A DNA stretch of 64,000 bases from Lysobacter auxotrophicus (GTDB lineage Bacteria; Pseudomonadota; Gammaproteobacteria; Xanthomonadales; Xanthomonadaceae), in the NCBI RefSeq assembly GCF_027924565.1, contig NZ_AP027041.1, forward strand, positions 372,001 to 436,000. The letters are read 5' to 3'. Each line of letters opens with the position of its first letter. Position 1 is the first letter of the stretch. Made by a program: the position numbers and the translations under genes. Of the stretch, positions 1 to 7,575 are shown in pieces. Below the pieces are notes generated by a model. It had not been told where the DNA came from, searched no databases, and saw only the letters and a list, made by a program, of their open reading frames with translations.

Positions 1-516
1 CGGAAGCATGGTCGACACCGCATCGCGGCCTTCGGCCAGTTCGGCCAGTTCGGTCGCGCGGATGCGCTCGATCTGCTCGATGCTCGTCGCCGTGGCGAAC
101 CGCTTGTTCTCGCGGTTCACGTTCTGCGTGCGATTGGTGTTGCGCTCCACGCCCTCGTTGAGCAGCTCCACCGAGGTGTCCTGCGTTTCGACGTGGATCA
201 CCAGCTGCGCGACGAAGAACGTCAGCACGCTGAGCACGACGAACAGGCGCAGCGGCGCGACGTATTTCGCGCGCTGGCCGGACAGGTAGTTGATGGCGAC
301 GCGGCCGGGTGCGAGCAGGTCGCGCAGCGTGCGGAAGATGCGGCCGTCCAGGTGCCAGAACGCCTCGAACACTTCTTCCATCGCATGCCCGGCGTGGCGC
401 ACCGGGTTCACCACCGACTGCCCGCAGTCGTGGCAGTAGTGGCCCTGCAGCGCGGCGCCGCAGTTCTCGCAATGGGTCGGATGGGCGTCGTGCGACGCCG
501 CGCTGCTGGAACTCAT
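1..516 (-). CDS. DUF3667 family membrane protein, C-terminus cut off by window edge
   Basis: The 172 visible codons begin at an ATG (516-514) and run off the window without a stop. Residues about 16-33 carry two CxxC pairs in a zinc-ribbon arrangement (CENCG, then YCHDCGQ), and a short hydrophobic segment lies near residues 88-103 (FVVLSVLTFFVAQLVI). A Cys-rich N-terminus followed by membrane segments is typical of DUF3667 proteins, whose function is not known. The rest of the gene lies to the left of the window. It diverges from the MATE transporter, with about 137 bases between the two starts. Confidence 0.75.
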   Translation of the reverse strand, partial: MSSSSAASHDAHPTHCENCGAALQGHYCHDCGQSVVNPVRHAGHAMEEVFEAFWHLDGRIFRTLRDLLAPGRVAINYLSGQRAKYVAPLRLFVVLSVLTFFVAQLVIHVETQDTSVELLNEGVERNTNRTQNVNRENKRFATATSIEQIERIRATELAELAEGRDAVSTMLP

Positions 517-653
517 GTGGTCAACGCTCTCCCCGGCGCACGACAACAGGCGGTTCATGCCAAGCGGTTAAGATAGCGGGCCGCCGCGACCCGGCGCCAG
601 CGCCCGACATTGGATGCGGTCGCGCGGCCGCAGTCGTGCGTCTGGTCCTTCCG

Positions 654-2030
654 ATGTCGCTTCCCTCCGTTTCGCCCGGCCGCAAGGGCCTGTCCGGCGA
701 AATCCGCACCACCGCCATCCTCGCCGCGCCGCTCGTGGGCGGGCACGTGTCCACGGGGCTGATCGGCTTCGTCGACAACGTGCTGGCCGGCCACCACGGC
801 ACGACCACGCTTGCCTCGGTCACCATCGGCACCGCGCTGTGGTGGCTGCCGATGATGGTGCCGATCGGCACGCTGCTGTCGGTGCCGCCGTCGGTGTCGC
901 AGCTCGACGGCGCCGGGCGCCGCGAGGACATCGGCAGCCTGTTCCGGCAGGCGCTGTGGCTGGCGCTGGGGCTGGGGCTGGTGCTGTTCGCCTTCCTCAC
1001 CTTCATCCCGCACGCGCTTGGGCCGATGGGCATCGCGCCGGAGATCATCCCCGGCGCGACGCAGTTCCTGCACGGCATCCGCTGGGGCGTGATCGCGCTG
1101 ACGCTGTTCTTCTGCATGCGCTACCTCAGCGAAGGCCTGCACTGGACGCTGCCCACACTGCTGCTCAGCGCAGGCGGCCTGCTGATCCTGCTGCCGATGG
1201 GTTACACGCTGACCTTCGGCAAGTTCGGCTTCCCCGAAATGGGCGCCGGCGGGCTCGGGATCGCGTCGGCGATCATGCTGTGGGCGCAGGCGATCGGTTT
1301 CTTCATCGTGCTCAAGCGGTCGCGTCGCTTTGCCGACCTCAAGCTGTTCGAGCGCTTCGACCTGCCGCACTGGCCGACGATCCGTGGCCTGCTCGCCACC
1401 GGTCTGCCGATCGGCGTGACCGTGCTGATGGAAGGCGGGCTCTTCATCGCCACCGCGCTGCTGATGGGCCGCCTGGGCCAGGTGCCGGCGGCGGCGCACC
1501 AGATCGCGATCAACCTGTCCGCGCTGTGCTTCATGGTGCCGATGGGCCTGGCCGAGGCGACCACCGTCCGCGTTGGCCACGCGCTGGGTCGCGCCGATTT
1601 CGACGGCGTGCGCCGCGCCGCGAAGGCCGGTTACGCGATCGTGCTGGCGACGCAGCTGTTCTCGGGCATCGTCCTTTTGACCTGCAACGACCTGCTGGTG
1701 GGCTTCTACACGCGCGATGCGGCGGTCGCCACGCTCGCGGCGTCGCTGTTGCTGTACGCGGCGGCGTTCCAGTTCCCCGACGGCGTGCAGGTGCTGTCGG
1801 CCGGCGCGCTGCGCGGCCTGAAGGACACCCGCGTGCCGATGCTGCTGGCCGCCGTCGCCTACTGGGGCATCGGCATGCCGCTGGGCGCCGGGCTCGGCCT
1901 GGGCCTGGGCTGGGGGCCGCGCGGCATGTGGATCGGCCTGATCGCCGGCCTCACCGTCGCCTCCGTGCTGCTGTGCGTGCGGTTCGTCCGCTCGAGCCAT
2001 CCCGACCGGCTCGTGATGCGGGGACCGTAG
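654..2030 (+). CDS. MATE family efflux transporter (NorM-like)
   Basis: This 458-residue inner-membrane protein has about twelve hydrophobic segments and the two-halves layout of MATE exporters, which expel cationic drugs or metabolites using Na+ or H+ gradients. Conserved family stretches include the first-helix region ending FVDNVLAG (about residues 36-43) and, in the second half, PIGVTVLMEGG and AAHQIAINL. The length matches NorM/DinF-type proteins (440-480). The ATG at 654 is chosen because it starts just before the first helix; no strong ribosome site precedes it, and the frame stays open further upstream. The substrate cannot be told from sequence. Confidence 0.9.
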   Translation: MSLPSVSPGRKGLSGEIRTTAILAAPLVGGHVSTGLIGFVDNVLAGHHGTTTLASVTIGTALWWLPMMVPIGTLLSVPPSVSQLDGAGRREDIGSLFRQALWLALGLGLVLFAFLTFIPHALGPMGIAPEIIPGATQFLHGIRWGVIALTLFFCMRYLSEGLHWTLPTLLLSAGGLLILLPMGYTLTFGKFGFPEMGAGGLGIASAIMLWAQAIGFFIVLKRSRRFADLKLFERFDLPHWPTIRGLLATGLPIGVTVLMEGGLFIATALLMGRLGQVPAAAHQIAINLSALCFMVPMGLAEATTVRVGHALGRADFDGVRRAAKAGYAIVLATQLFSGIVLLTCNDLLVGFYTRDAAVATLAASLLLYAAAFQFPDGVQVLSAGALRGLKDTRVPMLLAAVAYWGIGMPLGAGLGLGLGWGPRGMWIGLIAGLTVASVLLCVRFVRSSHPDRLVMRGP

Positions 2031-2062
2031 GTCGCCCGGCGACTTTCCATGCCCGCCGGATC

Positions 2063-2084
2063 ACGGACCCGCCATACGGTCCGT
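2063..2084 (+). terminator. possible hairpin terminator after the MATE gene
   Basis: ACGGACC and GGTCCGT form a 7-bp stem with an 8-base loop, 33 bases after the transporter stop. There is no clear T-run, so this may be a weak terminator or only a structured spacer. Confidence 0.3.
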
Positions 2085-2150
2085 GTTACGAATGGCGGGT
2101 GATTCCACGCCCGGGCGCGTTTACGCTGGCTGCGTGATCCAGGAGAACGT

Positions 2151-4034
2151 ATGAACGACATTCCGCGTCGCGGTCCTATCGCCCGGTTCTTCATCGGCGT
2201 GTGGGATGCGATGAACTTCACCCGCCGTCTGATCCTGAACCTGCTGTTCCTGCTGCTGCTGTTCGTGTTCCTGATGATCCTGATGGCCGGGCCGCGCAAC
2301 AAACCGCTGCTCGATCGCACGACGCTGGTGATCGCCCCCGAGGGCAACCTCGTCGAACAGTTCAGCAGCGATCCGCTGACCCGCGCGCTGGAACGCGCGC
2401 TCGGCGAGAAGGGCGGCGAAGTGCAGCTGCGCGATCTCGTGCGCGCGCTCGATGCGGCCGCGAAGGACAAGCGCGTCGAACGCGTCGTGCTCAACCTCGA
2501 CAAGCTGCAGGCGGCCGGCATGGCGTCGCTGCGCGAAACGGCCGAAGCCATCGCGCGCGTGAAGGCCAGCGGCAAGCAGGTCGTCGCCTTCTCCGAGATG
2601 ATGGACCAGAAGCAGTACCTGCTCGCCGCGCAGGCCAGCGAGGTCTACCTCGACCCGATGGGCGGCATGCTGCTGGAAGGCCTCGGCCGCTATCGCACGT
2701 ATTACCGCGAAGGCCTGCAGGACAAGCTCGGCGTCGACGTGCACCTGTTCAAGGTCGGCGAATACAAGTCCGCCGCCGAACCGTACGTGCTCGATGCCGC
2801 CTCGCCCGAGGCGAAGGAAGCCGACCTGTACTGGATGAACGACGTGTGGCAGCGCTACCTCGCCGACGTGGCGAAGGCGCGCAAGCTCGACGCCGCGCAA
2901 CTGTCGCAGCGCATCGACCAGATGCCCGAAGGCATCCAGGCCGCCAACGGCGATCTGGCGAAATTCGCGGTCGAAACCAGACTCGTCGATGGCCTGAAGA
3001 CGCACGAGGAAGTCGACGACCTGCTCAAGCAGCGCGGCATCGCCGACGACGATGCGCCGGGCGGTTACCGCCAGGCGTCGCTGGAGGAATACCTCACGCA
3101 GATCGACAGCGGCATCAGCGCGGTCGATCCGCGCCCGCAGGTCGCCGTGGTCGTGGCCGAAGGCGAGATCCGCGGCGGCGAGCAGCCGCCGGGCACCGTC
3201 GGCGGCGTGTCCACCGCCGAGCTGCTGCGCGAGGCGCGCGACGACGACAACGTGAAGGCCGTCGTGCTGCGCGTGGATTCGCCCGGTGGCGAAGTCTTCG
3301 CTTCCGAACAGATCCGCCGCGAGATCGTCGGCCTGAAGAAGGCCGGCAAGCCGGTGGCCGTGTCGATGGGCGACCTGGCGGCCTCGGGCGGTTACTGGAT
3401 CTCGATGGATGCCGACCGCATCTACGCCGACGCGTCGACCATCACCGGTTCGATCGGCATCTTCGGCCTGATCCCGACCATCCCGCGCGCGCTGGAGAAG
3501 ATCGGCGTGCGCAGCGACGGCGTGGGCACCACGCGCTTCGCCGGCGCGTTCGACATCACGCGGCCGCTGCAGCCGGAGGTCGGGCAGGTGATCCAGTCGG
3601 TGATCGAGAAGGGTTATCGCGATTTCACCGGCCGCGTCGCCACGGCGCGCAAGAAGCCGGTGGAGCAGGTCGACGCGATCGCGCGCGGCCGCGTGTGGAC
3701 CGGTGCGCAGGCGAAGGAGCGCGGTCTGGTCGATGAGCTCGGCGGCCTGCACCAGGCCATCGTGTTCGCCGCCAAGCGCGCCGAACTCGGCCAGCAGGGC
3801 GACTACCAGGTGCGCTACATCGAGAAGGCCGCGACGCCGTTCGAGCGCTTCTTCACCGGTTTCGTCGCGAGCCGCGCAGGCGGCGCGCTGATGCGCGATT
3901 CGGACCTCGCGCGTGGCCTGATCGCCAAGGCGTCTCCGCAGACCGCGAAGGACCTGCGTTTCCTCGAAAGCTCGATCACGCCCACGCGCGGCGTGCCGGT
4001 GAAGGCGCTCGCGTACTGCTTCTGCGGCTTCTGA
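2151..4034 (+). CDS. sppA: signal peptide peptidase SppA, 67K type
   Basis: SppA is an inner-membrane serine protease that degrades signal peptides left after secretion. The protein has 627 residues, close to the long double-domain proteobacterial form. One N-terminal membrane anchor spans about residues 28-46. The catalytic lysine is K206 in the motif VGEYKSAAEPY, in the first half. The nucleophile is S412 in GDLAASGGYW, in the second half, preceded by the typical DSPGG turn (376-380). Together these give the Ser/Lys dyad known from E. coli SppA. The start has a good ribosome site (AGGAG, about 8 bases upstream). A strong hairpin terminator follows at 4063-4089. Confidence 0.95.
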   Translation: MNDIPRRGPIARFFIGVWDAMNFTRRLILNLLFLLLLFVFLMILMAGPRNKPLLDRTTLVIAPEGNLVEQFSSDPLTRALERALGEKGGEVQLRDLVRALDAAAKDKRVERVVLNLDKLQAAGMASLRETAEAIARVKASGKQVVAFSEMMDQKQYLLAAQASEVYLDPMGGMLLEGLGRYRTYYREGLQDKLGVDVHLFKVGEYKSAAEPYVLDAASPEAKEADLYWMNDVWQRYLADVAKARKLDAAQLSQRIDQMPEGIQAANGDLAKFAVETRLVDGLKTHEEVDDLLKQRGIADDDAPGGYRQASLEEYLTQIDSGISAVDPRPQVAVVVAEGEIRGGEQPPGTVGGVSTAELLREARDDDNVKAVVLRVDSPGGEVFASEQIRREIVGLKKAGKPVAVSMGDLAASGGYWISMDADRIYADASTITGSIGIFGLIPTIPRALEKIGVRSDGVGTTRFAGAFDITRPLQPEVGQVIQSVIEKGYRDFTGRVATARKKPVEQVDAIARGRVWTGAQAKERGLVDELGGLHQAIVFAAKRAELGQQGDYQVRYIEKAATPFERFFTGFVASRAGGALMRDSDLARGLIAKASPQTAKDLRFLESSITPTRGVPVKALAYCFCGF

Positions 4035-4062
4035 TCGCGCAAGGCCATCGCTGAGCAAACGA

Positions 4063-4089
4063 AAACGCCCGGCCACGAGCCGGGCGTTT
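4063..4089. terminator. bidirectional terminator between sppA and a convergent lipoprotein gene
   Basis: AAACGCCCGGC (4063-4073) pairs perfectly with GCCGGGCGTTT (4079-4089) around a 5-base loop. The A-run on one side and the T-run on the other let it serve transcripts from both directions, as expected between the converging genes. Confidence 0.85.
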
Positions 4090-4114
4090 CGTCATGCGCG
4101 ACGCGATCGTCGCG

Positions 4115-4342
4115 TCAGGTGCCGTCGACGCCTTCCTGCGCGTCGATCGCCGCACGCTCGCGCTCGTTGGCTTCCAGCAGTTCCTTCTGCACGTTCTTCG
4201 CCTTGTCCAGCGGCGCGTTGATCGCGTCGCGCAACTGGGTGGCCTGCGGCTCCACCGGCCGCTCCTTCTCGGGCGGTTGCGGCTTGGAACAGCCCGCGAC
4301 CAACGCCAGCATCGTCATCGCCATCAGCAGCTTCCGCACCAT
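4115..4342 (-). CDS. small lipoprotein of unknown function
   Basis: This 75-residue protein begins with a short positive n-region and a hydrophobic stretch ending in the lipobox LVAGC, so C18 should be lipidated by Lgt and the protein cleaved by LspA. The mature part is highly charged, rich in Glu, Lys and Arg, and probably helical (about residues 36-70). It resembles small periplasmic lipoproteins kept in Xanthomonadaceae, but I recognise no named family. It is convergent with sppA and shares the terminator at 4063-4089. The lack of Asp right after the cysteine (C-S-K) suggests outer-membrane sorting. Confidence 0.75.
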   Translation of the reverse strand: MVRKLLMAMTMLALVAGCSKPQPPEKERPVEPQATQLRDAINAPLDKAKNVQKELLEANERERAAIDAQEGVDGT

Positions 4343-4435
4343 CCCCGCATCCTCGTGCCTGGTCCGCCGGCTATGCTACGCCGGCCGCCGCGCGCGGCAA
4401 GTTCCCGGTATGTGCCCCCAATCACGGAGACGGCG

Positions 4436-5212
4436 ATGGACCCCAGGCGTTGGCGACTCGACGGGCAGCTGGCGCTGGTCACCGGCGGCAGCGCAGGCAT
4501 CGGCCGTGCGATCGCGCGCGAACTGCTCGGCTTCGGTGCCGACGTCCTGCTCGCCGCCCGCGATGTCGCCGCGCTGGACGCGGCGCGCGCCGAGCTGCTG
4601 GAGGATTTCCCCGAGCGCGAAGTGCAGGCGTTCGTCGCCGACGTCGCCGACGAGGAACAGCGGCGCGAACTGCTCGACTGGGTCGAGGATTTCGGGGAAG
4701 GCCTGCACGTCCTGGTGAACAACGCCGGCGGCAACCTCACCAAGTCCGCCACCGATTACACCGAGGACGAATGGCGGCAGGTGTTCGAAGTGAACGTGTT
4801 CTCCGCGTTCGAACTCTCGCGCTACGCGCATCCGCTGCTCACGAAGCATGCGTCGTCGAGCATCGTCAACGTCGGCAGCGTGTCGGGCACGACGCACGTG
4901 CGCACCGGCGCGCCGTACGGCATGAGCAAGGCGGCGATGCACCAGATGACGCGCAATCTCGCGGTGGAGTGGGCCGAGGATGGCGTGCGCGTGAACGCGG
5001 TCGCGCCGTGGTACATCCGCACGCGTCGCACGTCCGACAAGCTCGCCGATCCCGACTACCTGGACGAGGTGCTGCTGCGCACGCCGCTGGGACGCATCGG
5101 CGAACCGGAGGAAGTCGCGGCCGCAGTGGCGTTCCTCTGCCTGCCGGCGTCGGGTTACATCACCGGCGAATGCATCGCGGTGGACGGCGGATTCCTGCGC
5201 TACGGCTTCTGA
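4436..5212 (+). CDS. short-chain dehydrogenase/reductase (SDR), tropinone-reductase-like
   Basis: The 258-residue protein is a classical NAD(P)-dependent SDR. The cofactor loop TGGSAGIG lies at about 16-23, the NNAG motif at 95-98, and the catalytic set is S148 with Y161-x-x-x-K165. The C-terminal part has the usual substrate-lid residues and ends with the conserved GGF stretch. An Arg two residues after the glycine-rich loop (GIGRA) and LAARD after strand 2 suggest NADP preference, which is inference. The ATG at 4436 has a GGAG ribosome site. The annotation tropinone reductase is common for this subfamily but says nothing reliable about substrate. Confidence 0.9.
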   Translation: MDPRRWRLDGQLALVTGGSAGIGRAIARELLGFGADVLLAARDVAALDAARAELLEDFPEREVQAFVADVADEEQRRELLDWVEDFGEGLHVLVNNAGGNLTKSATDYTEDEWRQVFEVNVFSAFELSRYAHPLLTKHASSSIVNVGSVSGTTHVRTGAPYGMSKAAMHQMTRNLAVEWAEDGVRVNAVAPWYIRTRRTSDKLADPDYLDEVLLRTPLGRIGEPEEVAAAVAFLCLPASGYITGECIAVDGGFLRYGF

Positions 5213-5232
5213 ATGCGCGCCGGCGCCGGCCA

Positions 5233-5343
5233 ATAAAAAGGCCGCCGGACGGTGCTGAATCGTCTGGCGGCCCGATGACAGGCGAGGACGCCTGTCGTTT
5301 GCCTGTCGAGGATCATGAACTTTCGTTCGTGGGACCTCCTTTC
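5233..5343 (-). ncRNA. candidate small RNA of about 110 nt (minus strand)
   Basis: Between the SDR gene and the pcm fusion is a self-contained minus-strand unit. A promoter-like pair (5373-5378 and 5350-5355) would start transcription near 5343. The first bases then include AAAGGAGGT (5342-5334), a perfect 9-base match to the 16S anti-Shine-Dalgarno tail, but no start codon follows at a usable distance. Three hairpins come next: GAAC-GAAA-GTTC (5328-5317), an 8-bp stem with a 4-base loop (5296-5277), and an 11-bp terminator stem followed by five Us (5272-5235). A second copy of GACAGGC (5307-5301) could compete for the middle stem. An ATG at 5316 opens a short frame, but it lies 17 bases from the AAAGGAGGT. 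An RNA is therefore favoured over a peptide gene. Confidence 0.5.
5235..5272 (-). terminator. intrinsic terminator of the small RNA
   Basis: Read on the minus strand, GGCCGCCAGAC pairs with GTCCGGCGGCC (one mismatch) around an 11-base loop and is followed at once by TTTTT. The T-run exists only on this strand, so the hairpin ends minus-strand transcription and is not the SDR terminator. Confidence 0.7.
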
Positions 5344-5349
5344 CAGGCA

Positions 5350-5378
5350 GATGTAGCGTAGCGCCGGCGCTGGAACAA
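5350..5378 (-). promoter_or_regulatory. candidate sigma-70 promoter of the 5.3-kb small RNA
   Basis: On the minus strand TTGTTC (5378-5373) and TACATC (5355-5350) are separated by 17 bases, placing the start near 5343, directly before the AAAGGAGGT element. The spacer contains the 12-base palindrome AGCGCCGGCGCT (5360-5371), which could be an operator. Confidence 0.4.
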
Positions 5379-5465
5379 ACAGGTGAAGGCCGCGCGCCGC
5401 GCGCGTGACCCGCGCATAACATGCGCCCCCGCATCAATGAACGTGGCTCACGCACGACACGACTC

Positions 5466-7466
5466 ATGGCTGCTGCATACGACGCCGCGCGCATGCGCAT
5501 GGTGCGCAACCACCTTTCGGCGCGGGGACTGCACGATGCACGCGTGCTTGCCGCGATGGCGCAGGTGCCGCGCGAGCGCTTCGTCGATCCCGGCATGGAG
5601 GAGTTCGCCTACGAAGACAGTCCGCTTCCGATCGGCGAAGGCCAGACGATCTCGCAGCCGTACATCGTCGCGCTGATGCTGGAGGCAGCGGAGATCGCGC
5701 CCGGTGATCGCGTGCTGGAAGTCGGTACGGGATCGGGCTACGCCGCCGCGCTGATGTCGCGTCTGGCGCGCAAGGTGCACACCATCGAGCGCCACGCATC
5801 GCTGGCCCAACAGGCACGGGCGCGGTTCGCGCAGCTGGAATACGACAACATCGACGTCCATACCGGCGACGGTAGCCGCGGTCTTCCGGCTGCGGCGCCA
5901 TTCGACGCGATCCTCGTTGCCGCGGGTGCGCCCGCGCCGCCGCAGTCCTTGCAGTCGCAGCTCGCGATCGGTGGTCGCCTCGTCATTCCGGTGGGTGACG
6001 AGGGCTCGGTGCAGGAGCTGCTCAAGATCCGTCGCACCGGTGAGGATTCCTTCGAACAGGAGAACCTCGGCGCCGTGATGTTCGTGCCGCTGATCGGTGA
6101 ACAGGGCTGGGCCGAGGACGGACGACGCGCCGCGAGTCGCCACGTGCCCGCGACCGCGCGCGGCAACGACACCGCCTCGCTGATCGCGGAGCATGCGATA
6201 CCGCTGCCGGATATCGACGACGAGGCGTTCGCGGGTGCATTCGAACGCTACGCCGATGCGCGCGTCGTGTTGTTGGGCGAATGCAGCCACGGCACGTCGG
6301 AGTTCTACTCGGCGCGCGCAGCGATCACGCGGCGCCTCGTCGAACGCCACGGCTTCACCATCGTCGCCGTCGAAGCGGACTGGCCCGATGCGTCCGTCGT
6401 GAACCGCCACGTGCGACGCCTGCCGGCACGCCCGCACGGCGCGGTGTTCGCGCGGTTCCCCACGTGGATGTGGCGCAACCGCGAGGTCGCCGCGCTCGCC
6501 GGCTGGATGTGCCGATACAACGAGGGGCGCGAGTACGAACAGCAGGTCGGCTTCTACGGCCTCGACATCTACAGCCTCAATGCGTCGATCGAAGCGGTGC
6601 TCGACTACCTCGACCGCACCGACCCCGAAGCGGCCGTGATCGCGCGCGAACGCTACGGTTGCCTCACGCCATGGCAGCGCTCGCCGGAAATCTACGGCCG
6701 CGCCGCGCTGCGGGCGGGCCACGCGTTGTGCGAGGACGCGGTGATCCGCCAATGCCGCGAGCTGCTCGATCACCGCCTTGGCGATGTCGACGAACTTCAG
6801 CCCGATCGTCTCGACGCCGCGCAGAACGCGCGCCTGGTCGCATCGGCGGAGCGCTATTACCGCGTGATGTACTACGGCGGCGCGGAAAGCTGGAACCTGC
6901 GCGACGAGCACATGGCCGACACGCTCGACCAGCTGCTGCGCGTGCACGGCCCGCGCTCGCGCGCCGTGGTGTGGGCGCACAACTCGCACATCGGCGACGC
7001 ACGCCACACCGACATGGGCCAGTCGCGCGGCGAGCACAACATCGGCCAGCTCGTGCGGCAGCGGCACTCGGGCGAAACCGCGCTGATCGGCTTCGGCACG
7101 CATACGGGCACCGTCGCCGCCGCGCACGATTGGGGCGACGAGATGGAGGTGATGGACGTTCGGCCGTCGCGCAGTGGAAGCGTCGAGCGCCTGTGCCATG
7201 ACAGCGGCGTGCGCCGTTTCCTCCTCGACCTGCGCGAGGGCCACGACGAAACGCTGCGTCGCGCGATGTCCGAACCGCTGCTGCAACGCTTCATCGGCGT
7301 CATCTACCGTCCCGCCACCGAACTGCAGAGCCATTACGCGCGCACCAGCCTCGCGCGCCAGTACGACGGCTACGTGTGGTTCGACGAAACGAGCGCCGTG
7401 CAAGCGATCTCCGGGCCAGGGACGTCGGACGAGCAGGTGCCGGAGACGTATCCGTTCGGTGTGTAA
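5466..7466 (+). CDS. pcm: protein-L-isoaspartate O-methyltransferase fused to an erythromycin-esterase-like domain
   Basis: Residues 1 to about 215 are a complete PCM, which methylates isoaspartyl residues in aged proteins using SAM. They contain the substrate loop GQTISQPYIVALM (about 59-71) and the SAM motif VLEVGTGSGY (83-92). After a short linker, residues about 240-666 form an erythromycin esterase-type domain. The EreA/EreB signature GECSHGTSEFY gives E272 and H275, and WAHNSHIGDAR gives H505 and H508, so the metal-free esterase catalytic residues all appear present. The true substrate of the second domain is unknown; macrolide resistance should not be assumed. The start is uncertain because no clear ribosome site precedes the ATG at 5466, and an alternative ATG lies at 5421. 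Confidence 0.9.
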   Translation: MAAAYDAARMRMVRNHLSARGLHDARVLAAMAQVPRERFVDPGMEEFAYEDSPLPIGEGQTISQPYIVALMLEAAEIAPGDRVLEVGTGSGYAAALMSRLARKVHTIERHASLAQQARARFAQLEYDNIDVHTGDGSRGLPAAAPFDAILVAAGAPAPPQSLQSQLAIGGRLVIPVGDEGSVQELLKIRRTGEDSFEQENLGAVMFVPLIGEQGWAEDGRRAASRHVPATARGNDTASLIAEHAIPLPDIDDEAFAGAFERYADARVVLLGECSHGTSEFYSARAAITRRLVERHGFTIVAVEADWPDASVVNRHVRRLPARPHGAVFARFPTWMWRNREVAALAGWMCRYNEGREYEQQVGFYGLDIYSLNASIEAVLDYLDRTDPEAAVIARERYGCLTPWQRSPEIYGRAALRAGHALCEDAVIRQCRELLDHRLGDVDELQPDRLDAAQNARLVASAERYYRVMYYGGAESWNLRDEHMADTLDQLLRVHGPRSRAVVWAHNSHIGDARHTDMGQSRGEHNIGQLVRQRHSGETALIGFGTHTGTVAAAHDWGDEMEVMDVRPSRSGSVERLCHDSGVRRFLLDLREGHDETLRRAMSEPLLQRFIGVIYRPATELQSHYARTSLARQYDGYVWFDETSAVQAISGPGTSDEQVPETYPFGV

Positions 7467-7526
7467 CGGGCACTTTCGCCACGGGCGCGCACGATAGCGG
7501 TTGGGGAGAAAGATTCACGTGGACGT

Positions 7527-7538
7527 GTGACATGTCAC
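7527..7538. promoter_or_regulatory. 12-bp palindrome upstream of vgrG
   Basis: GTGACATGTCAC is a perfect palindrome 38 bases before the vgrG ATG, in the spacer between the pcm fusion and the type VI module. It resembles half-sites of CRP/Clp regulators (TGTGA/TCAC) but the spacing is 4, not 6, so the binding protein is unknown. Confidence 0.3.
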
Positions 7539-7575
7539 GCACGAACTTGCCCGCTCACGTTTCAAGGAGCGAGGC

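Noticed and set aside
5291-5316. A peptide gene on the minus strand starting at ATG 5316
   Set aside because: The strong ribosome-binding match is 17 bases away, the frame has no known homology, and it runs through the terminator hairpin and into the SDR gene end.
7527-7538. The palindrome before vgrG as a CRP/Clp site
   Set aside because: The half-sites TGTGA and TCAC are separated by 4 bases, whereas CRP-type sites need 6.
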